21,935 nt of DNA from 2-01-FULL-39-28 sp964436165 (GCA_964436165.1 CAYTBY010000019.1:1-21935); one strand, 5' to 3'. Shown: positions 1 to 6,750, counted from the stretch's first letter. The notes: generated by a model not told the origin, from the letters alone. Made by a program: numbers and translations.

Positions 1-717
1 GTGGCCGAGAATATTGGAGTGAGTTTTGAGATGTACCAATTTTCAGAGAATATCGCCAACGATGATCTGATCGAAAAAGTTAAAGAAATATCGGAAAAAA
101 GCGACGGGGCTTTAATTGAGTTGCCATTACCTAAACACATCAATACTCAAGCGGTTCTGGATGCGATTCCAGTCGAAAAAGATGTCGATGTTCTATCTAC
201 AAAAGCCCAGGCCGTATTTCATGGCCCCCACTTGGAAGCTAAGCTTCCAAGTGGGGAGTCTCAACTTGGAAGCTTAGCTTCCAAGTGGGTACTTCCGCCG
301 GCAGTCGAGGCCTTGAAAATAGTTTTGGACAAGTATGGTATTAACCCGAAGGGCAAAAAAGCCGCGGTATTTGGACAAGGAATACTTGTGGGAGAGCCTG
401 TATCTAGTTGGCTTGAACAGCAAGGAGCGGAAGTTTATAGAATAAGAAGTACAACTGAAAAACCGGAAGAATTATCAAGAAAAGCTGATATTATTGTTTC
501 CGGAGTGGGCAAGCCAGATTTAGTAAGAGGGGATATGGTAAAAAGCGGAGTAGTAGTTATTGATTTTGGTTATGGTAAAAAAGACAATAAAATGGTTGGA
601 GACGTGGATTTTGGATCGGTGGCGCCTAAGGCATCATTAATTACATCAGTTCCGGGCGGAATGGGGCCGATACTTATTGCGGCCGTGCTTAAAAATTTAG
701 TAAAGCTAAATGAATAA
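1..717 (+). CDS. folD: FolD, methylenetetrahydrofolate dehydrogenase/cyclohydrolase (5' truncated by window edge)
   Basis: FolD interconverts 5,10-methylene-THF, methenyl-THF and 10-formyl-THF in the cytosol using NAD(P). The visible 238 residues match the family from just after the catalytic-lysine helix onward: LPLPKHI, KDVDV, a Rossmann glycine-rich turn (GQGILVGEP), VSGVGKPDLV, VVVIDFGYG and the C-terminal signature PGGMGPILIA. About 55 N-terminal residues expected for FolD are missing, so the GTG at base 1 is probably an internal valine codon and the gene starts outside the window. Between KAQAVFHG and the next conserved helix (LPPAVEALKIV) there are about 20 extra residues encoded by two tandem palindromes at 226-286. 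The end of the gene overlaps the next gene by 8 bases, suggesting co-transcription. Identification is secure; the effect of the insert on activity is unknown. Confidence 0.93.
   Translation: MAENIGVSFEMYQFSENIANDDLIEKVKEISEKSDGALIELPLPKHINTQAVLDAIPVEKDVDVLSTKAQAVFHGPHLEAKLPSGESQLGSLASKWVLPPAVEALKIVLDKYGINPKGKKAAVFGQGILVGEPVSSWLEQQGAEVYRIRSTTEKPEELSRKADIIVSGVGKPDLVRGDMVKSGVVVIDFGYGKKDNKMVGDVDFGSVAPKASLITSVPGGMGPILIAAVLKNLVKLNE
226..286. repeat. Two tandem GC-rich palindromes inside folD
   Basis: Bases 226-256 form a perfect palindrome with 15-bp arms (CCCCACTTGGAAGCT and its complement) around one central A. Bases 264-286 form a second perfect palindrome with the same 11-bp core (ACTTGGAAGCT) around a central T. 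Both are read through in frame as part of FolD, giving roughly HLEAKLPSGESQLGSLASKW. The sharing of a core indicates duplication or two insertions of one element. Confidence 0.85.
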
Positions 718-1285
718 AAGCCTTTTTTTAATAATTAACTCCTGGGCTGGGCAGAATATATGGCTCGACCGGTTTATGATCTTTTCAGCCGAATGGCTGG
801 GGTATTTTTTGATTTTACTGCTCATAACCCCATGGCTCCTTACCTATTTTATAAAAAATGACCGTGTTTCTTCTTGGGCGAGGTCAGCTTTATTAAAGTG
901 GAGCTATTACAGGGAAATGCTGGTTGTTGCTTTTGGCTCCGCTATCATATCTCGGTTTATTTTTGTAAATATTATCCGCTATTTTTATTATCATCCCAGG
1001 CCGTTCTTGGTTTTATCGGATACAGTCCAGTTGACAGATCACGAGATGGTTTCTTCTTTCCCGTCTGGCCACGCCAGTTTTTACTTTGCCCTTGCAACGG
1101 GAGTTTATTTATATAATAAAAAAGCCGGCTACATTTACTTTGTTTTGGCCGGATTTATGGGTTTAGCCAGAGTTTTTGTCGGAGTGCACTGGCCGCTGGA
1201 TATTATGGCCGGGGCTTTACTGGGAATTTTAGTTTCTCTTGGCGGCCGCTGGGTTTACGGCAAGAGTTTCCATAAATTCTCTTAG
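710..1285 (+). CDS. PAP2-family membrane phosphatase
   Basis: A 191-residue integral membrane protein with the three motifs of the PAP2 acid phosphatase superfamily: RYFYYHPRP (family consensus KX6RP, here Arg for Lys), PSGHAS and RVFVGVHWPLD. Several hydrophobic stretches (about residues 25-48, 70-90, 122-140, 142-155, 165-180) are consistent with five or six membrane spans. Members of this size are often undecaprenyl-diphosphate or phosphatidate phosphatases acting at the outer face of the membrane; which lipid is used here cannot be told. The ATG at 710 overlaps the folD stop (ATGAATAA), so the two are probably translated together. The last 57 bases overlap a convergent minus-strand gene. 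Confidence 0.87.
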   Translation: MNKSLFLIINSWAGQNIWLDRFMIFSAEWLGYFLILLLITPWLLTYFIKNDRVSSWARSALLKWSYYREMLVVAFGSAIISRFIFVNIIRYFYYHPRPFLVLSDTVQLTDHEMVSSFPSGHASFYFALATGVYLYNKKAGYIYFVLAGFMGLARVFVGVHWPLDIMAGALLGILVSLGGRWVYGKSFHKFS

Positions 1286-1549
1286 CTCGTTACCGGCCCT
1301 ATGCCGTAAGTCATTAAAGTTAGACTTTGCATGTCTGACTTGAAGTTTGTAGTCATCATACCGGAAGGCGGCCCATATGATTCTTTCAAGCGGTTCAAGA
1401 GTGCCCTCGATCTGTTTTTTATCCAAGGTTGTCTTGAGTATATTTCTTTTAGTTTCTCTTAAGCTTTGTTTCTTGAATTTTCGTCCGCGTAATAAGTGAA
1501 CCAGCTCTTCTACCACTAGAGTCTGGACAGTGGCTTCTTTAAGAATCAT
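1229..1549 (-). CDS. Hypothetical protein, 106 aa
   Basis: I do not recognise this protein. It is basic, apparently all-helical and soluble, with no signal peptide or membrane segment. I think it is a real gene because a good Shine-Dalgarno stretch (GGGAGGCGGG) lies directly upstream of the ATG and a promoter-like pair (TTGCAT, 16 bp, TATAAT) lies about 40 bases further up, next to the 3' end of the tRNA gene. Its last 19 codons overlap the 3' end of the PAP2 gene on the opposite strand, so the C-terminus is constrained by two reading frames. Function unknown. Confidence 0.55.
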   Translation of the reverse strand: MILKEATVQTLVVEELVHLLRGRKFKKQSLRETKRNILKTTLDKKQIEGTLEPLERIIWAAFRYDDYKLQVRHAKSNFNDLRHRAGNELREFMETLAVNPAAAKRN

Positions 1550-1586
1550 CCCGCCTCCCCACAGTTAGGAAATAAGAACTTTGTAG

Positions 1587-1614
1587 ATTATAGTATATTT
1601 TAAAATTTATGCAA
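1587..1614 (-). promoter_or_regulatory. Predicted sigma70-type promoter for the 106-aa gene
   Basis: On the minus strand TTGCAT (1609-1614) is followed after 16 bases by a perfect TATAAT (1587-1592), about 38 bases before the ATG at 1549. It begins almost directly after the CCA end of the tRNA-Leu gene. Confidence 0.5.
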
Positions 1615-1616
1615 CG

Positions 1617-1704
1617 TGGTGCTCAGGGGGGGAGTCGAACCCCCATGGCCTTGCGGCCAATCGATTTTGAGTCGATCGCGTATAGCCAATTCCGCCACCT
1701 GAGC
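1617..1704 (-). tRNA. tRNA-Leu (anticodon CAA)
   Basis: A class II tRNA on the minus strand. The acceptor stem is GCTCAGG/CCTGAGC, followed by discriminator A and an encoded CCA (1617-1619). The anticodon stem ATCGA/TCGAT closes the loop CTCAAAA, giving anticodon CAA, which reads UUG leucine. The long variable arm TGGCC-GCAA-GGCCA and the T-arm with TTCGACTC fit tRNA-Leu. It sits between two small minus-strand genes and may be co-transcribed from upstream. Confidence 0.95.
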
Positions 1705-1735
1705 AATTTTTCTATATTTTAGCATATTTTAATGA

Positions 1736-1762
1736 AAAATAAAAGCCGAAACATGGTTCGGC
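1736..1762 (-). terminator. Rho-independent terminator after the MbcA/ParS-like gene
   Basis: On the minus strand a stem GCCGAA/TTCGGC (plus 1745-1762, six-base loop) is followed by a T-rich tract (plus 1736-1744). It begins directly after the stop codon of the gene ending at 1763 and separates it from the tRNA. Confidence 0.7.
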
Positions 1763-2041
1763 CTAATCATAGACATCCGATAAGAGATGTTTCAAAAGTT
1801 TTATTACTTCTTCAGTTTTGTTTTCGATTATAACTTCAACTGGGCATTTATCATCTAACCGCCAGTCAGGTGTTATAAGCCATTCAAGCGCCTGTTCGCT
1901 GTTGTTGGCCAAAAGCCCTTCATTCCCACAGAGGAGACGTTTTATCTCTTCCGGGGTAATCTCCCAGGCTTTTTGTTTCAGCATTTCTCTTAGAGCTTCA
2001 TAATCTCTCAATAGTATTAAGAGTTCCTGCTTTTGGTCCAT
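1763..2041 (-). CDS. Small protein resembling the MbcA/ParS/Xre antitoxin toxin-binding domain
   Basis: A 92-residue acidic protein. Residues about 46-88 (NSEQALEWLITPDWRLDD, then CPVEVI and a helix EEVIKLLKHLL) follow the pattern of the antitoxin C-terminal domain once called DUF2384: a helix ending in ALEWL, then TP, an L, P-E-hydrophobic, and a final helix EVxxLL. The N-terminal half is a charged helix pair, with no recognisable Xre helix-turn-helix. Partners of this family are usually RES-domain toxins of about 150 residues encoded next door; none is present, so it is an orphan, or the resemblance is only structural. It has its own predicted promoter and terminator. Domain assignment is from pattern recognition only. 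Confidence 0.5.
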   Translation of the reverse strand: MDQKQELLILLRDYEALREMLKQKAWEITPEEIKRLLCGNEGLLANNSEQALEWLITPDWRLDDKCPVEVIIENKTEEVIKLLKHLLSDVYD

Positions 2042-2055
2042 TAGACTCTCTCTAT

Positions 2056-2084
2056 TTGAAAAGTTCTGGCTAAGAGTATAGAAT
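2056..2084 (+). promoter_or_regulatory. Predicted promoter for parA
   Basis: TTGAAA (2056-2061), 17-base spacer, TAGAAT (2079-2084). A transcript from here would have a leader of about 85 bases before the parA start. The -10 overlaps the -10 of the opposing promoter at 2075-2080. Confidence 0.45.
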
Positions 2085-2104
2085 TAAAGTAAGTTTTTGT
2101 CCAA
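2075..2104 (-). promoter_or_regulatory. Predicted promoter for the MbcA/ParS-like gene
   Basis: On the minus strand TTGGAC (2099-2104), 18-base spacer, TATACT (2075-2080), about 30 bases upstream of the ATG at 2041. Its -10 region overlaps that of the divergent parA promoter, so the two are likely mutually exclusive. Confidence 0.45.
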
Positions 2105-2135
2105 GAGCGAAGCGATTGGGTAACAAAATGCGTTA

Positions 2136-2174
2136 GATAATTGTAATCATTCGCTATGCTCATGAACAATTATC
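2136..2174. promoter_or_regulatory. Inverted repeat just ahead of the parA start
   Basis: GATAATTGT (2136-2144) and ACAATTATC (2166-2174) are perfect 9-bp arms around a 21-base centre. The right arm ends three bases before the chosen ATG at 2177. It could be an operator or an mRNA hairpin affecting translation start; which of these, if either, is not visible. Confidence 0.4.
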
Positions 2175-2176
2175 GC

Positions 2177-2941
2177 ATGGCAAGAATTATCACTATTTGT
2201 AATGCTAAGGGCGGAGTCGGGAAGACCACAACCTCGGTGAATCTTGGGGCGTATTTGGCTGCAATGGGTAAGTATGTTCTTTTGGTCGATATGGATTCTC
2301 AAGCAAATGCTACGGGAGGAATAGGAATAAGTATGAGCATAGATGATGACAATATTTATCATGCGATTATAAACGATCAGAATCCCCTGACAATGATAAA
2401 GAAAACTTCTGTTTTTGGATTTGATGTTTTACCGGCTACTCAAGCCTTGGCAGGAGCGACGGTTGAACTTGTATCTATGGAAGAACGAGAACATAGACTT
2501 AAAAACGTTCTTAATCAGCTAAGGATTAATTATGATTATATTTTAGTTGACTGCCCGCCGTCTCTGGGACTTCTCACAGTAAATGCCCTAACGGCGGGAG
2601 ATTATGTTATTATACCAGTCCAATGTGAATATTATGCCCTAGAGGGATTGGGACAACTGCTACATGCAATTGGGCTAATAAAGCAAGGTCTTAATCCCGA
2701 TTTGCAAGTCATGGGGGTATTGCTTACAATGTATGATAAGAGGAATCAGTTGAATCGTCACGTTCTAAACGAAGTGCATAAGAATTTTCCCGGCAGAGTT
2801 TTTGATACAGTGATCTCACGCACAATAGATTTAGCCGAAGCGCCTAGCTATGGCAAACCAATTTTACAGTTTAATCCTAATTCCAAGGCGGCGACTGAAT
2901 ATAGAAGGTTGGCGGAAGAAGTAATTAGGTTAACAAGTTAA
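2177..2941 (+). CDS. parA: ParA/Soj chromosome-partitioning ATPase
   Basis: A 254-residue P-loop ATPase that, with ParB, drives chromosome segregation by binding nucleoid DNA non-specifically in its ATP dimer form. Visible motifs are the deviant Walker A KGGVGKTTT at residues 11-19 (signature lysine Lys11), the A' strand VLLVDMDSQAN, Walker B ILVDCPPS and the C-terminal EAPSYGKPI typical of Soj-type ParA. There is no N-terminal HTH, so it is the chromosomal type. I chose the ATG at 2177, which puts the Walker A at the usual distance from the N-terminus; an ATG at 2156 in the same frame would add seven residues encoded by an inverted repeat. parB follows after a 98-base gap filled by a long hairpin. 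Confidence 0.95.
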   Translation: MARIITICNAKGGVGKTTTSVNLGAYLAAMGKYVLLVDMDSQANATGGIGISMSIDDDNIYHAIINDQNPLTMIKKTSVFGFDVLPATQALAGATVELVSMEEREHRLKNVLNQLRINYDYILVDCPPSLGLLTVNALTAGDYVIIPVQCEYYALEGLGQLLHAIGLIKQGLNPDLQVMGVLLTMYDKRNQLNRHVLNEVHKNFPGRVFDTVISRTIDLAEAPSYGKPILQFNPNSKAATEYRRLAEEVIRLTS

Positions 2942-2948
2942 CCAAAGC

Positions 2949-3025
2949 AACACAAATCAACGAATGACATGCGAATACCACGAATAGTTATTTGTGGCAT
3001 TCGCATAGATTTGTAGATTCGTGTT
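2949..3025. repeat. Long imperfect palindrome between parA and parB (family F4)
   Basis: A 38-base left arm (2949-2986) and a 37-base right arm (2989-3025) are complementary at about 30 positions around a 2-base centre. Both ends read AACAC/GTGTT. The arms are built from repeated units of about ten bases containing CGAAT or CAAAT. It fills almost the whole parA-parB gap. It does not match the parS consensus (TGTTNCACGTGAAACA), so I do not call it a ParB site. Confidence 0.75.
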
Positions 3026-3039
3026 ACATTTGAACGTTA

Positions 3040-3924
3040 GTGAAAAAAGTATTTGGCCTCGGCAGGGGCCTCGAATCATTAATTCCTGGCGCTAAGCAGA
3101 TGCGCCCCGAATCTCAGAAAGAGAATGTCTTTTATGTTGAAGTAAACAAAATCAGGCCGAATCCCGACCAGCCGAGACAGGACTTTGACGGGGAAGGACT
3201 CAAGGAATTATCACGTTCTATAAGGAAATATGGGGTTCTTCAGCCCCTTTTAGTATCTAAGGTTGAGGAAGAAAATAATCGGGGATTAAACGTCTACTAC
3301 CAGCTTATAGCGGGGGAGAGGCGTTTAAGGGCGGCTAAGCTTGCCGGTTTACCCCATGTACCGGTTGTTGTCCGGGATGACTTCGAAGATAAAAGCGCTA
3401 AGCTAGAGGTTGCTTTAATTGAGAATGTCCAGAGAAAGGATTTAAATCCAATGGAAGAAGCCGAGGCCTATGATCGCTTAATGAAGGAATTTCGGTTAAC
3501 TCAGCAGGATGTAGCCAACAAGGTTGGCAAATCAAGAGAGGTTGTGGCTAATGCAGTACGGCTAATTAATCTGCCCAAGGATATTAAAGAATCATTACGA
3601 GCCGGTGTGCTGTCTCGTGCTCATGCCAGAGCTCTTCTGGCTTTTAGTGATGAATCAAAACAGAGAGAGGTTTATGGCCATATAATAGGCGGGAGATTGT
3701 CATCAAAAGAAGTTGAGCAAATGGCATCAGCGACCAAGCCAACCTCTAAAAAAGCTAAACTATCCGCCAAGGAAGTAAATCGTTTTCAGTCATTGGAAAA
3801 GAATCTCGGCGAAATGCTCAAAGTCCCTGTCTTAATTCGGTCTAATGAAAAAGGCGGTCACATTGTGATTAAGTTTGCCACTCTCCAAGAACTCAACAAA
3901 GTTGCGAAACGTATAATCGACTAA
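3040..3924 (+). CDS. parB: ParB/Spo0J chromosome-partitioning protein
   Basis: A 294-residue ParB starting at GTG with the usual N-terminal KKVFGLGRGLESLIP, which contains the short basic stretch that stimulates ParA. The CTP-binding and hydrolysis domain includes IRPNPDQPRQ (39-48), LIAGERRLRAAK (89-100, the GERR motif) and ENVQRKDLNPMEEA (128-141). A helix-turn-helix follows (about 152-175, LTQQDVANKVGKSREVV), then linker and C-terminal dimerisation region. ParB recognises parS and slides along DNA as a CTP clamp; I found no parS in this window. The last seven codons and the stop lie inside a perfect 39-bp palindrome, so the C-terminal residues VAKRIID may come partly from a repeat insertion. 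Confidence 0.95.
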   Translation: MKKVFGLGRGLESLIPGAKQMRPESQKENVFYVEVNKIRPNPDQPRQDFDGEGLKELSRSIRKYGVLQPLLVSKVEEENNRGLNVYYQLIAGERRLRAAKLAGLPHVPVVVRDDFEDKSAKLEVALIENVQRKDLNPMEEAEAYDRLMKEFRLTQQDVANKVGKSREVVANAVRLINLPKDIKESLRAGVLSRAHARALLAFSDESKQREVYGHIIGGRLSSKEVEQMASATKPTSKKAKLSAKEVNRFQSLEKNLGEMLKVPVLIRSNEKGGHIVIKFATLQELNKVAKRIID

Positions 3925-3942
3925 GTCGATTATACGTTTCGC
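3904..3942. repeat. Perfect 39-bp palindrome spanning the parB stop codon
   Basis: Nineteen-base arms (GCGAAACGTATAATCGACT and its exact complement) surround a single central A at 3923, which is the middle base of the TAA stop. There is no T-tract after the right arm, so it is not a standard terminator. Confidence 0.85.
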
Positions 3943-3983
3943 CCTGAGCGGCTTGCGGTGAGCTTGTCGAGCCCGTCGAAGGG
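3942..3983. repeat. GC-rich palindromic repeat after parB
   Basis: The stretch starts CCCTGAGC and ends GTCGAAGGG, with an internal GAGCTTGTCGAGCCC. It is a self-complementary repeat type that I recall as common in environmental bacterial genomes. It directly adjoins the 39-bp palindrome over the parB stop. Confidence 0.55.
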
Positions 3984-4025
3984 CCAAGCGGATAATAGAT
4001 TAAACTGTGCTTAGATTAAGGGATT

Positions 4026-4050
4026 AAAAACCGGCAATAAGCCGTTTTTT
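4026..4050 (+). terminator. Rho-independent terminator of the parAB unit
   Basis: Stem CCGGC/GCCG with an AATAA loop, preceded by AAAAA and followed by TTTTTT (4045-4050), which lets the stem extend by A-T pairs. It lies about 100 bases after the parB stop. Confidence 0.65.
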
Positions 4051-4090
4051 AATTTAATATAGGCTGTATATAACTTACTTTACTAATGTA

Positions 4091-4122
4091 TTGTACAGTG
4101 ATACTATATTACTAGTTATAAT
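4091..4122 (+). promoter_or_regulatory. Possible promoter for the HTH protein
   Basis: TTGTAC (4091-4096) and a perfect TATAAT (4117-4122) separated by 20 bases, which is longer than ideal. The surrounding 4055-4188 is very AT-rich and holds no gene. Confidence 0.3.
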
Positions 4123-4188
4123 ATACGTAGTCTAATATTATTTTAATACATCAATTTTAGGTAGTCAACTGATAAATTTTTACACTCC

Positions 4189-4914
4189 ATGACCCAATAT
4201 TTAGAAAATTATAAAAAAAATATTGTTATTGATATGCGCAAGCGGGGATACTCATATTCAGAAATTAAAAATTCGATGAATATTCCAAAATCAACTATCG
4301 CTTTTTGGCTGAAGGGCATAAAATTAACCGAACTTCAAACCGAAAAATTAAAAAAGAAGCAACTTGATACAGCTCGGGCTAATTCTCAAAAAAGAAAATT
4401 AAAAACATCGGAACTTGTCGAAAAAATTAAAAACACTTCGGCTAAAGATGTCGGTAAGATTTCAAAAAAAGAACTTTGGTTGATGGGAGTAATGTTATAC
4501 TGGAATGAAAGGTTACTATTAAATAATCAAGATTATTTTAGAAAAGGAGTGAATTATACGAGTTCTGATCCCTATCTGGTTAAATTTTTTTTGAAGTGGC
4601 TTAAAGAAGTCGGTGGCATAGAAGATAAAGAAATTGGCTTTGATATCTTTATAAAAAAAGACAAAAGTAAAAATCTTGCCAATATTGTTGCCTATTGGTC
4701 GGATGTTACAGAATTCCCAGAAAGTAATTTTAGCCATGTTTATTTGCAGAAGAAAACCCCAAAAAACAAATCGGTAAAAGGAGGGAAAAAGAACAAACAA
4801 AAACACCACTTTAAAGGGTCAGAATTTGGCTTGCTGAGGGTTAGGGTGAGGGCAAGTTCTATGCTAGCTAGGCAGATATCTGGTTGGATGAAGGGGATAC
4901 AAGAGTATATATAA
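4189..4914 (+). CDS. HTH-containing protein of unknown function, possibly LAGLIDADG-like
   Basis: A 241-residue basic protein. Residues about 14-43 (MRKRGYSYSEIKNSMNI, then PKSTIAFWLKGI) form a clear helix-turn-helix of the recombinase/homeodomain-like kind. The rest (KKELWLMGVMLYWNER around 94-109, TSSDPYLVKFFLKWLKEVGG around 124-143, a late YW and a C-terminal RVRVRASSMLARQISGWMKG) follows a pattern I know from uncharacterised proteins of candidate phyla and phages, with a fold reminiscent of LAGLIDADG endonucleases; no catalytic acidic signature is evident. It is more AT- and lysine-rich than its neighbours, sits alone between a terminator and a convergent gene, and is flanked by an 11-bp inverted repeat. 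A homing or mobile origin is possible but unproven. Confidence 0.6.
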   Translation: MTQYLENYKKNIVIDMRKRGYSYSEIKNSMNIPKSTIAFWLKGIKLTELQTEKLKKKQLDTARANSQKRKLKTSELVEKIKNTSAKDVGKISKKELWLMGVMLYWNERLLLNNQDYFRKGVNYTSSDPYLVKFFLKWLKEVGGIEDKEIGFDIFIKKDKSKNLANIVAYWSDVTEFPESNFSHVYLQKKTPKNKSVKGGKKNKQKHHFKGSEFGLLRVRVRASSMLARQISGWMKGIQEYI

Positions 4915-4975
4915 ACATTAGTAAACTACTATAAATAGTTATACTGTTTTATGAACGTTTATAATGGGTATCTAA

Positions 4976-6712
4976 TTAACTCTTCCACTGAGCGTTAAGG
5001 ATTCTTTTACTTCGGTTGTTCGCCTTTTTTAAGTTTGAGCAATCTATTGAATGTATGCTCACCCCCTGATTTATGGTCATATAGCCGTTTATCTTTTGGC
5101 CAACTTTGGGGTTACAGCACTTGGCGATTTTATACATCAGTCCGGTGTGCCCCTGAATAATCGGTACCCCTTTTTTAACCGCCTCGACAACTATTTTCTT
5201 CTTCTTTTTTGTTATTTTCTCCTTCTTTTCTGTTTCCTCATTTTCCGTCTTATTCTGTGCTCTCGCGGTTATAAACCAGGTCTTGATTTTCTTCCTTGCC
5301 TCATTTGTTTTTGCTATTTTGAGCCAATCAAAAGAAGGTTTTAATATCTTTCCTTTTATTATTTCAACTACGTCTCCATTCTGAAGTTTGTAATTCAGGT
5401 TAACCATCTTACCCTTAACTCGGACTCCTTTAAGGGAATGGCCGAGATCGGTATGAATGGCATAGGCAAAATCAATCGGAGTGGCGCCTTCCGGCAGGTC
5501 TTTCACGTCTCCCTTCGGGGTAAAGACGAAAATTCTATTTTTGAAAAAATCAATTTTAAGATTGGTCAGACTTTCACGGGGTTTCATTTCTTCAAGGAAT
5601 TGTTTCAACTGGGATACCCATTGGGTTTCTTTTAGGTCGGCCCGGAAAACTTTTTTCTTTCCTCCCTCAGCATAAGCCCAGTGAGCGGCGATACCGTTCT
5701 CGGCATGCTCATGCATATCAGGAGTTCTTATCTGTATCTCTACTATTCTGCCCTTCTCACAAAATATCGTCGTGTGGAGAGATTGATAGCCGTTTGGTTT
5801 CGGGATGGCGATGTAATCTTTTATTAATCCCGGAACCGGTTTGTAGTGTTTGTGTATAACCCCCAACGCTTCGTAGCAGGATTTTATGTCTGGAACTATT
5901 ATTCTCATTGCTACCAGGTCAAAAACTTTTTCAGCGTCCATATTGTGGCGCTTAATTTTTTGATAAAGGCTGTAATAATATTTGGCCCTGGAATTCAGGT
6001 CGAGAACTTGGATGCCGGCATCAGCCAGATGGCGTTTGATAAGAGGTTTGGTTCGTTCTATGTATTCTGTCCGGTCGGCGTATTTATCTTTAACGTTCTT
6101 GATAAGCCAGCCGTATTCTTCGGGGTAGACATAGGGGAAGGCAGCGTCTTCGAGCTGGCCCTTTAGTTTACCCATTCCCAGACGGGCGGCGATGGGGGCG
6201 TAAATTTCGAGAGTTTCGAGAGCAACTCTTTTTTGAGCCGGCCCAGGCTGGTGTTTCAAAGTCTCCATATTGTGGTAGCGGTCGGCCAGTTTTATAATTA
6301 TTACCCGGATATCCTCGGCCATGGCGAAGAACATTTTTTTAAGCGAGTTAATGTTCTCGAGGGCAGTTTTTCTATCGGGCTGGTCGGGGGAGTATTCTAT
6401 CTTGCCCAGCTTGGTTACGCCCTCGACAAGGAATAATACCTCCTGGCCGAAGTCCCGTTTTATATCTTCCGGCTTAAGCGAGGTGTCTTCGAGGGTATCG
6501 TGAAGAATGCAGGCGGCAACAGTGGTCGCGTCCATGCCAAGTTCAGAAAGAAAATAAGCCGCGCTTAGCGGATGAATTATATAATCGTCTCCCGACATCC
6601 GTTTCTGGCCGCGATGGGCAAGTTCGGCGGTAGTATAGGCCTTTTGGATTAAAAGCCGGTCAGCTTCATTAAAACTCGTATTTCCCAGTATTTTTTCTAA
6701 AATTGACGGCAT
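4976..6712 (-). CDS. rel: RelA/SpoT-family (p)ppGpp synthetase/hydrolase, short form
   Basis: A cytosolic stringent-response enzyme of 578 residues. The N-terminal HD hydrolase domain has AHRGQKR (His33), IIHP (His47) and HDTLEDT (71-77). The synthetase domain has KDYIAIPKPNGYQSLHTT from residue 298 and VEIQIRT, with the catalytic Glu. A TGS domain (about 395-455, FVFTPKGDVKDLPEGAT) is followed by a lysine-rich linker and a conserved-cysteine region (AKCCNP, then HSIDCSNL), after which the protein ends. The usual C-terminal ACT domain is absent (family length about 700-740). The RXKD loop that favours bifunctional enzymes reads LIKD, lacking its Arg. I start at the ATG at 6712, since upstream extension has no family-like sequence and a TATAAT lies just before it. 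It is divergent from the gene at 6770. Confidence 0.92.
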   Translation of the reverse strand: MPSILEKILGNTSFNEADRLLIQKAYTTAELAHRGQKRMSGDDYIIHPLSAAYFLSELGMDATTVAACILHDTLEDTSLKPEDIKRDFGQEVLFLVEGVTKLGKIEYSPDQPDRKTALENINSLKKMFFAMAEDIRVIIIKLADRYHNMETLKHQPGPAQKRVALETLEIYAPIAARLGMGKLKGQLEDAAFPYVYPEEYGWLIKNVKDKYADRTEYIERTKPLIKRHLADAGIQVLDLNSRAKYYYSLYQKIKRHNMDAEKVFDLVAMRIIVPDIKSCYEALGVIHKHYKPVPGLIKDYIAIPKPNGYQSLHTTIFCEKGRIVEIQIRTPDMHEHAENGIAAHWAYAEGGKKKVFRADLKETQWVSQLKQFLEEMKPRESLTNLKIDFFKNRIFVFTPKGDVKDLPEGATPIDFAYAIHTDLGHSLKGVRVKGKMVNLNYKLQNGDVVEIIKGKILKPSFDWLKIAKTNEARKKIKTWFITARAQNKTENEETEKKEKITKKKKKIVVEAVKKGVPIIQGHTGLMYKIAKCCNPKVGQKINGYMTINQGVSIHSIDCSNLKKANNRSKRILNAQWKS

Positions 6713-6718
6713 AATTGA

Positions 6719-6750
6719 ATTATAGTACTCTTTTAAAGGCTCATTTTCAA
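6719..6750 (-). promoter_or_regulatory. Possible promoter for rel giving a near-leaderless mRNA
   Basis: On the minus strand a perfect TATAAT (6719-6724) ends seven bases before the ATG codon at 6712; TTGAAA (6745-6750) is 20 bases further up. If real, transcription would begin at or close to the start codon, matching the lack of a Shine-Dalgarno site. Confidence 0.35.

Larger units (their letters stand above)
4079..4924. repeat. 11-bp inverted repeat flanking the HTH gene
   Basis: TTTACTAATGT at 4079-4089 is matched by its exact complement ACATTAGTAAA at 4914-4924, overlapping the stop of the HTH gene. The intervening segment contains only that gene and its AT-rich leader. In such AT-rich sequence an 11-bp match may be chance. 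Confidence 0.3.

Noticed and set aside
2949..3025. parS site between parA and parB
   Set aside because: The palindrome has no resemblance to TGTTNCACGTGAAACA and is far longer than a 16-bp parS; no parS-like sequence was found elsewhere in the window.
4189..4914. Transposase
   Set aside because: There is an HTH but no DDE, serine or tyrosine recombinase or HUH catalytic signature.
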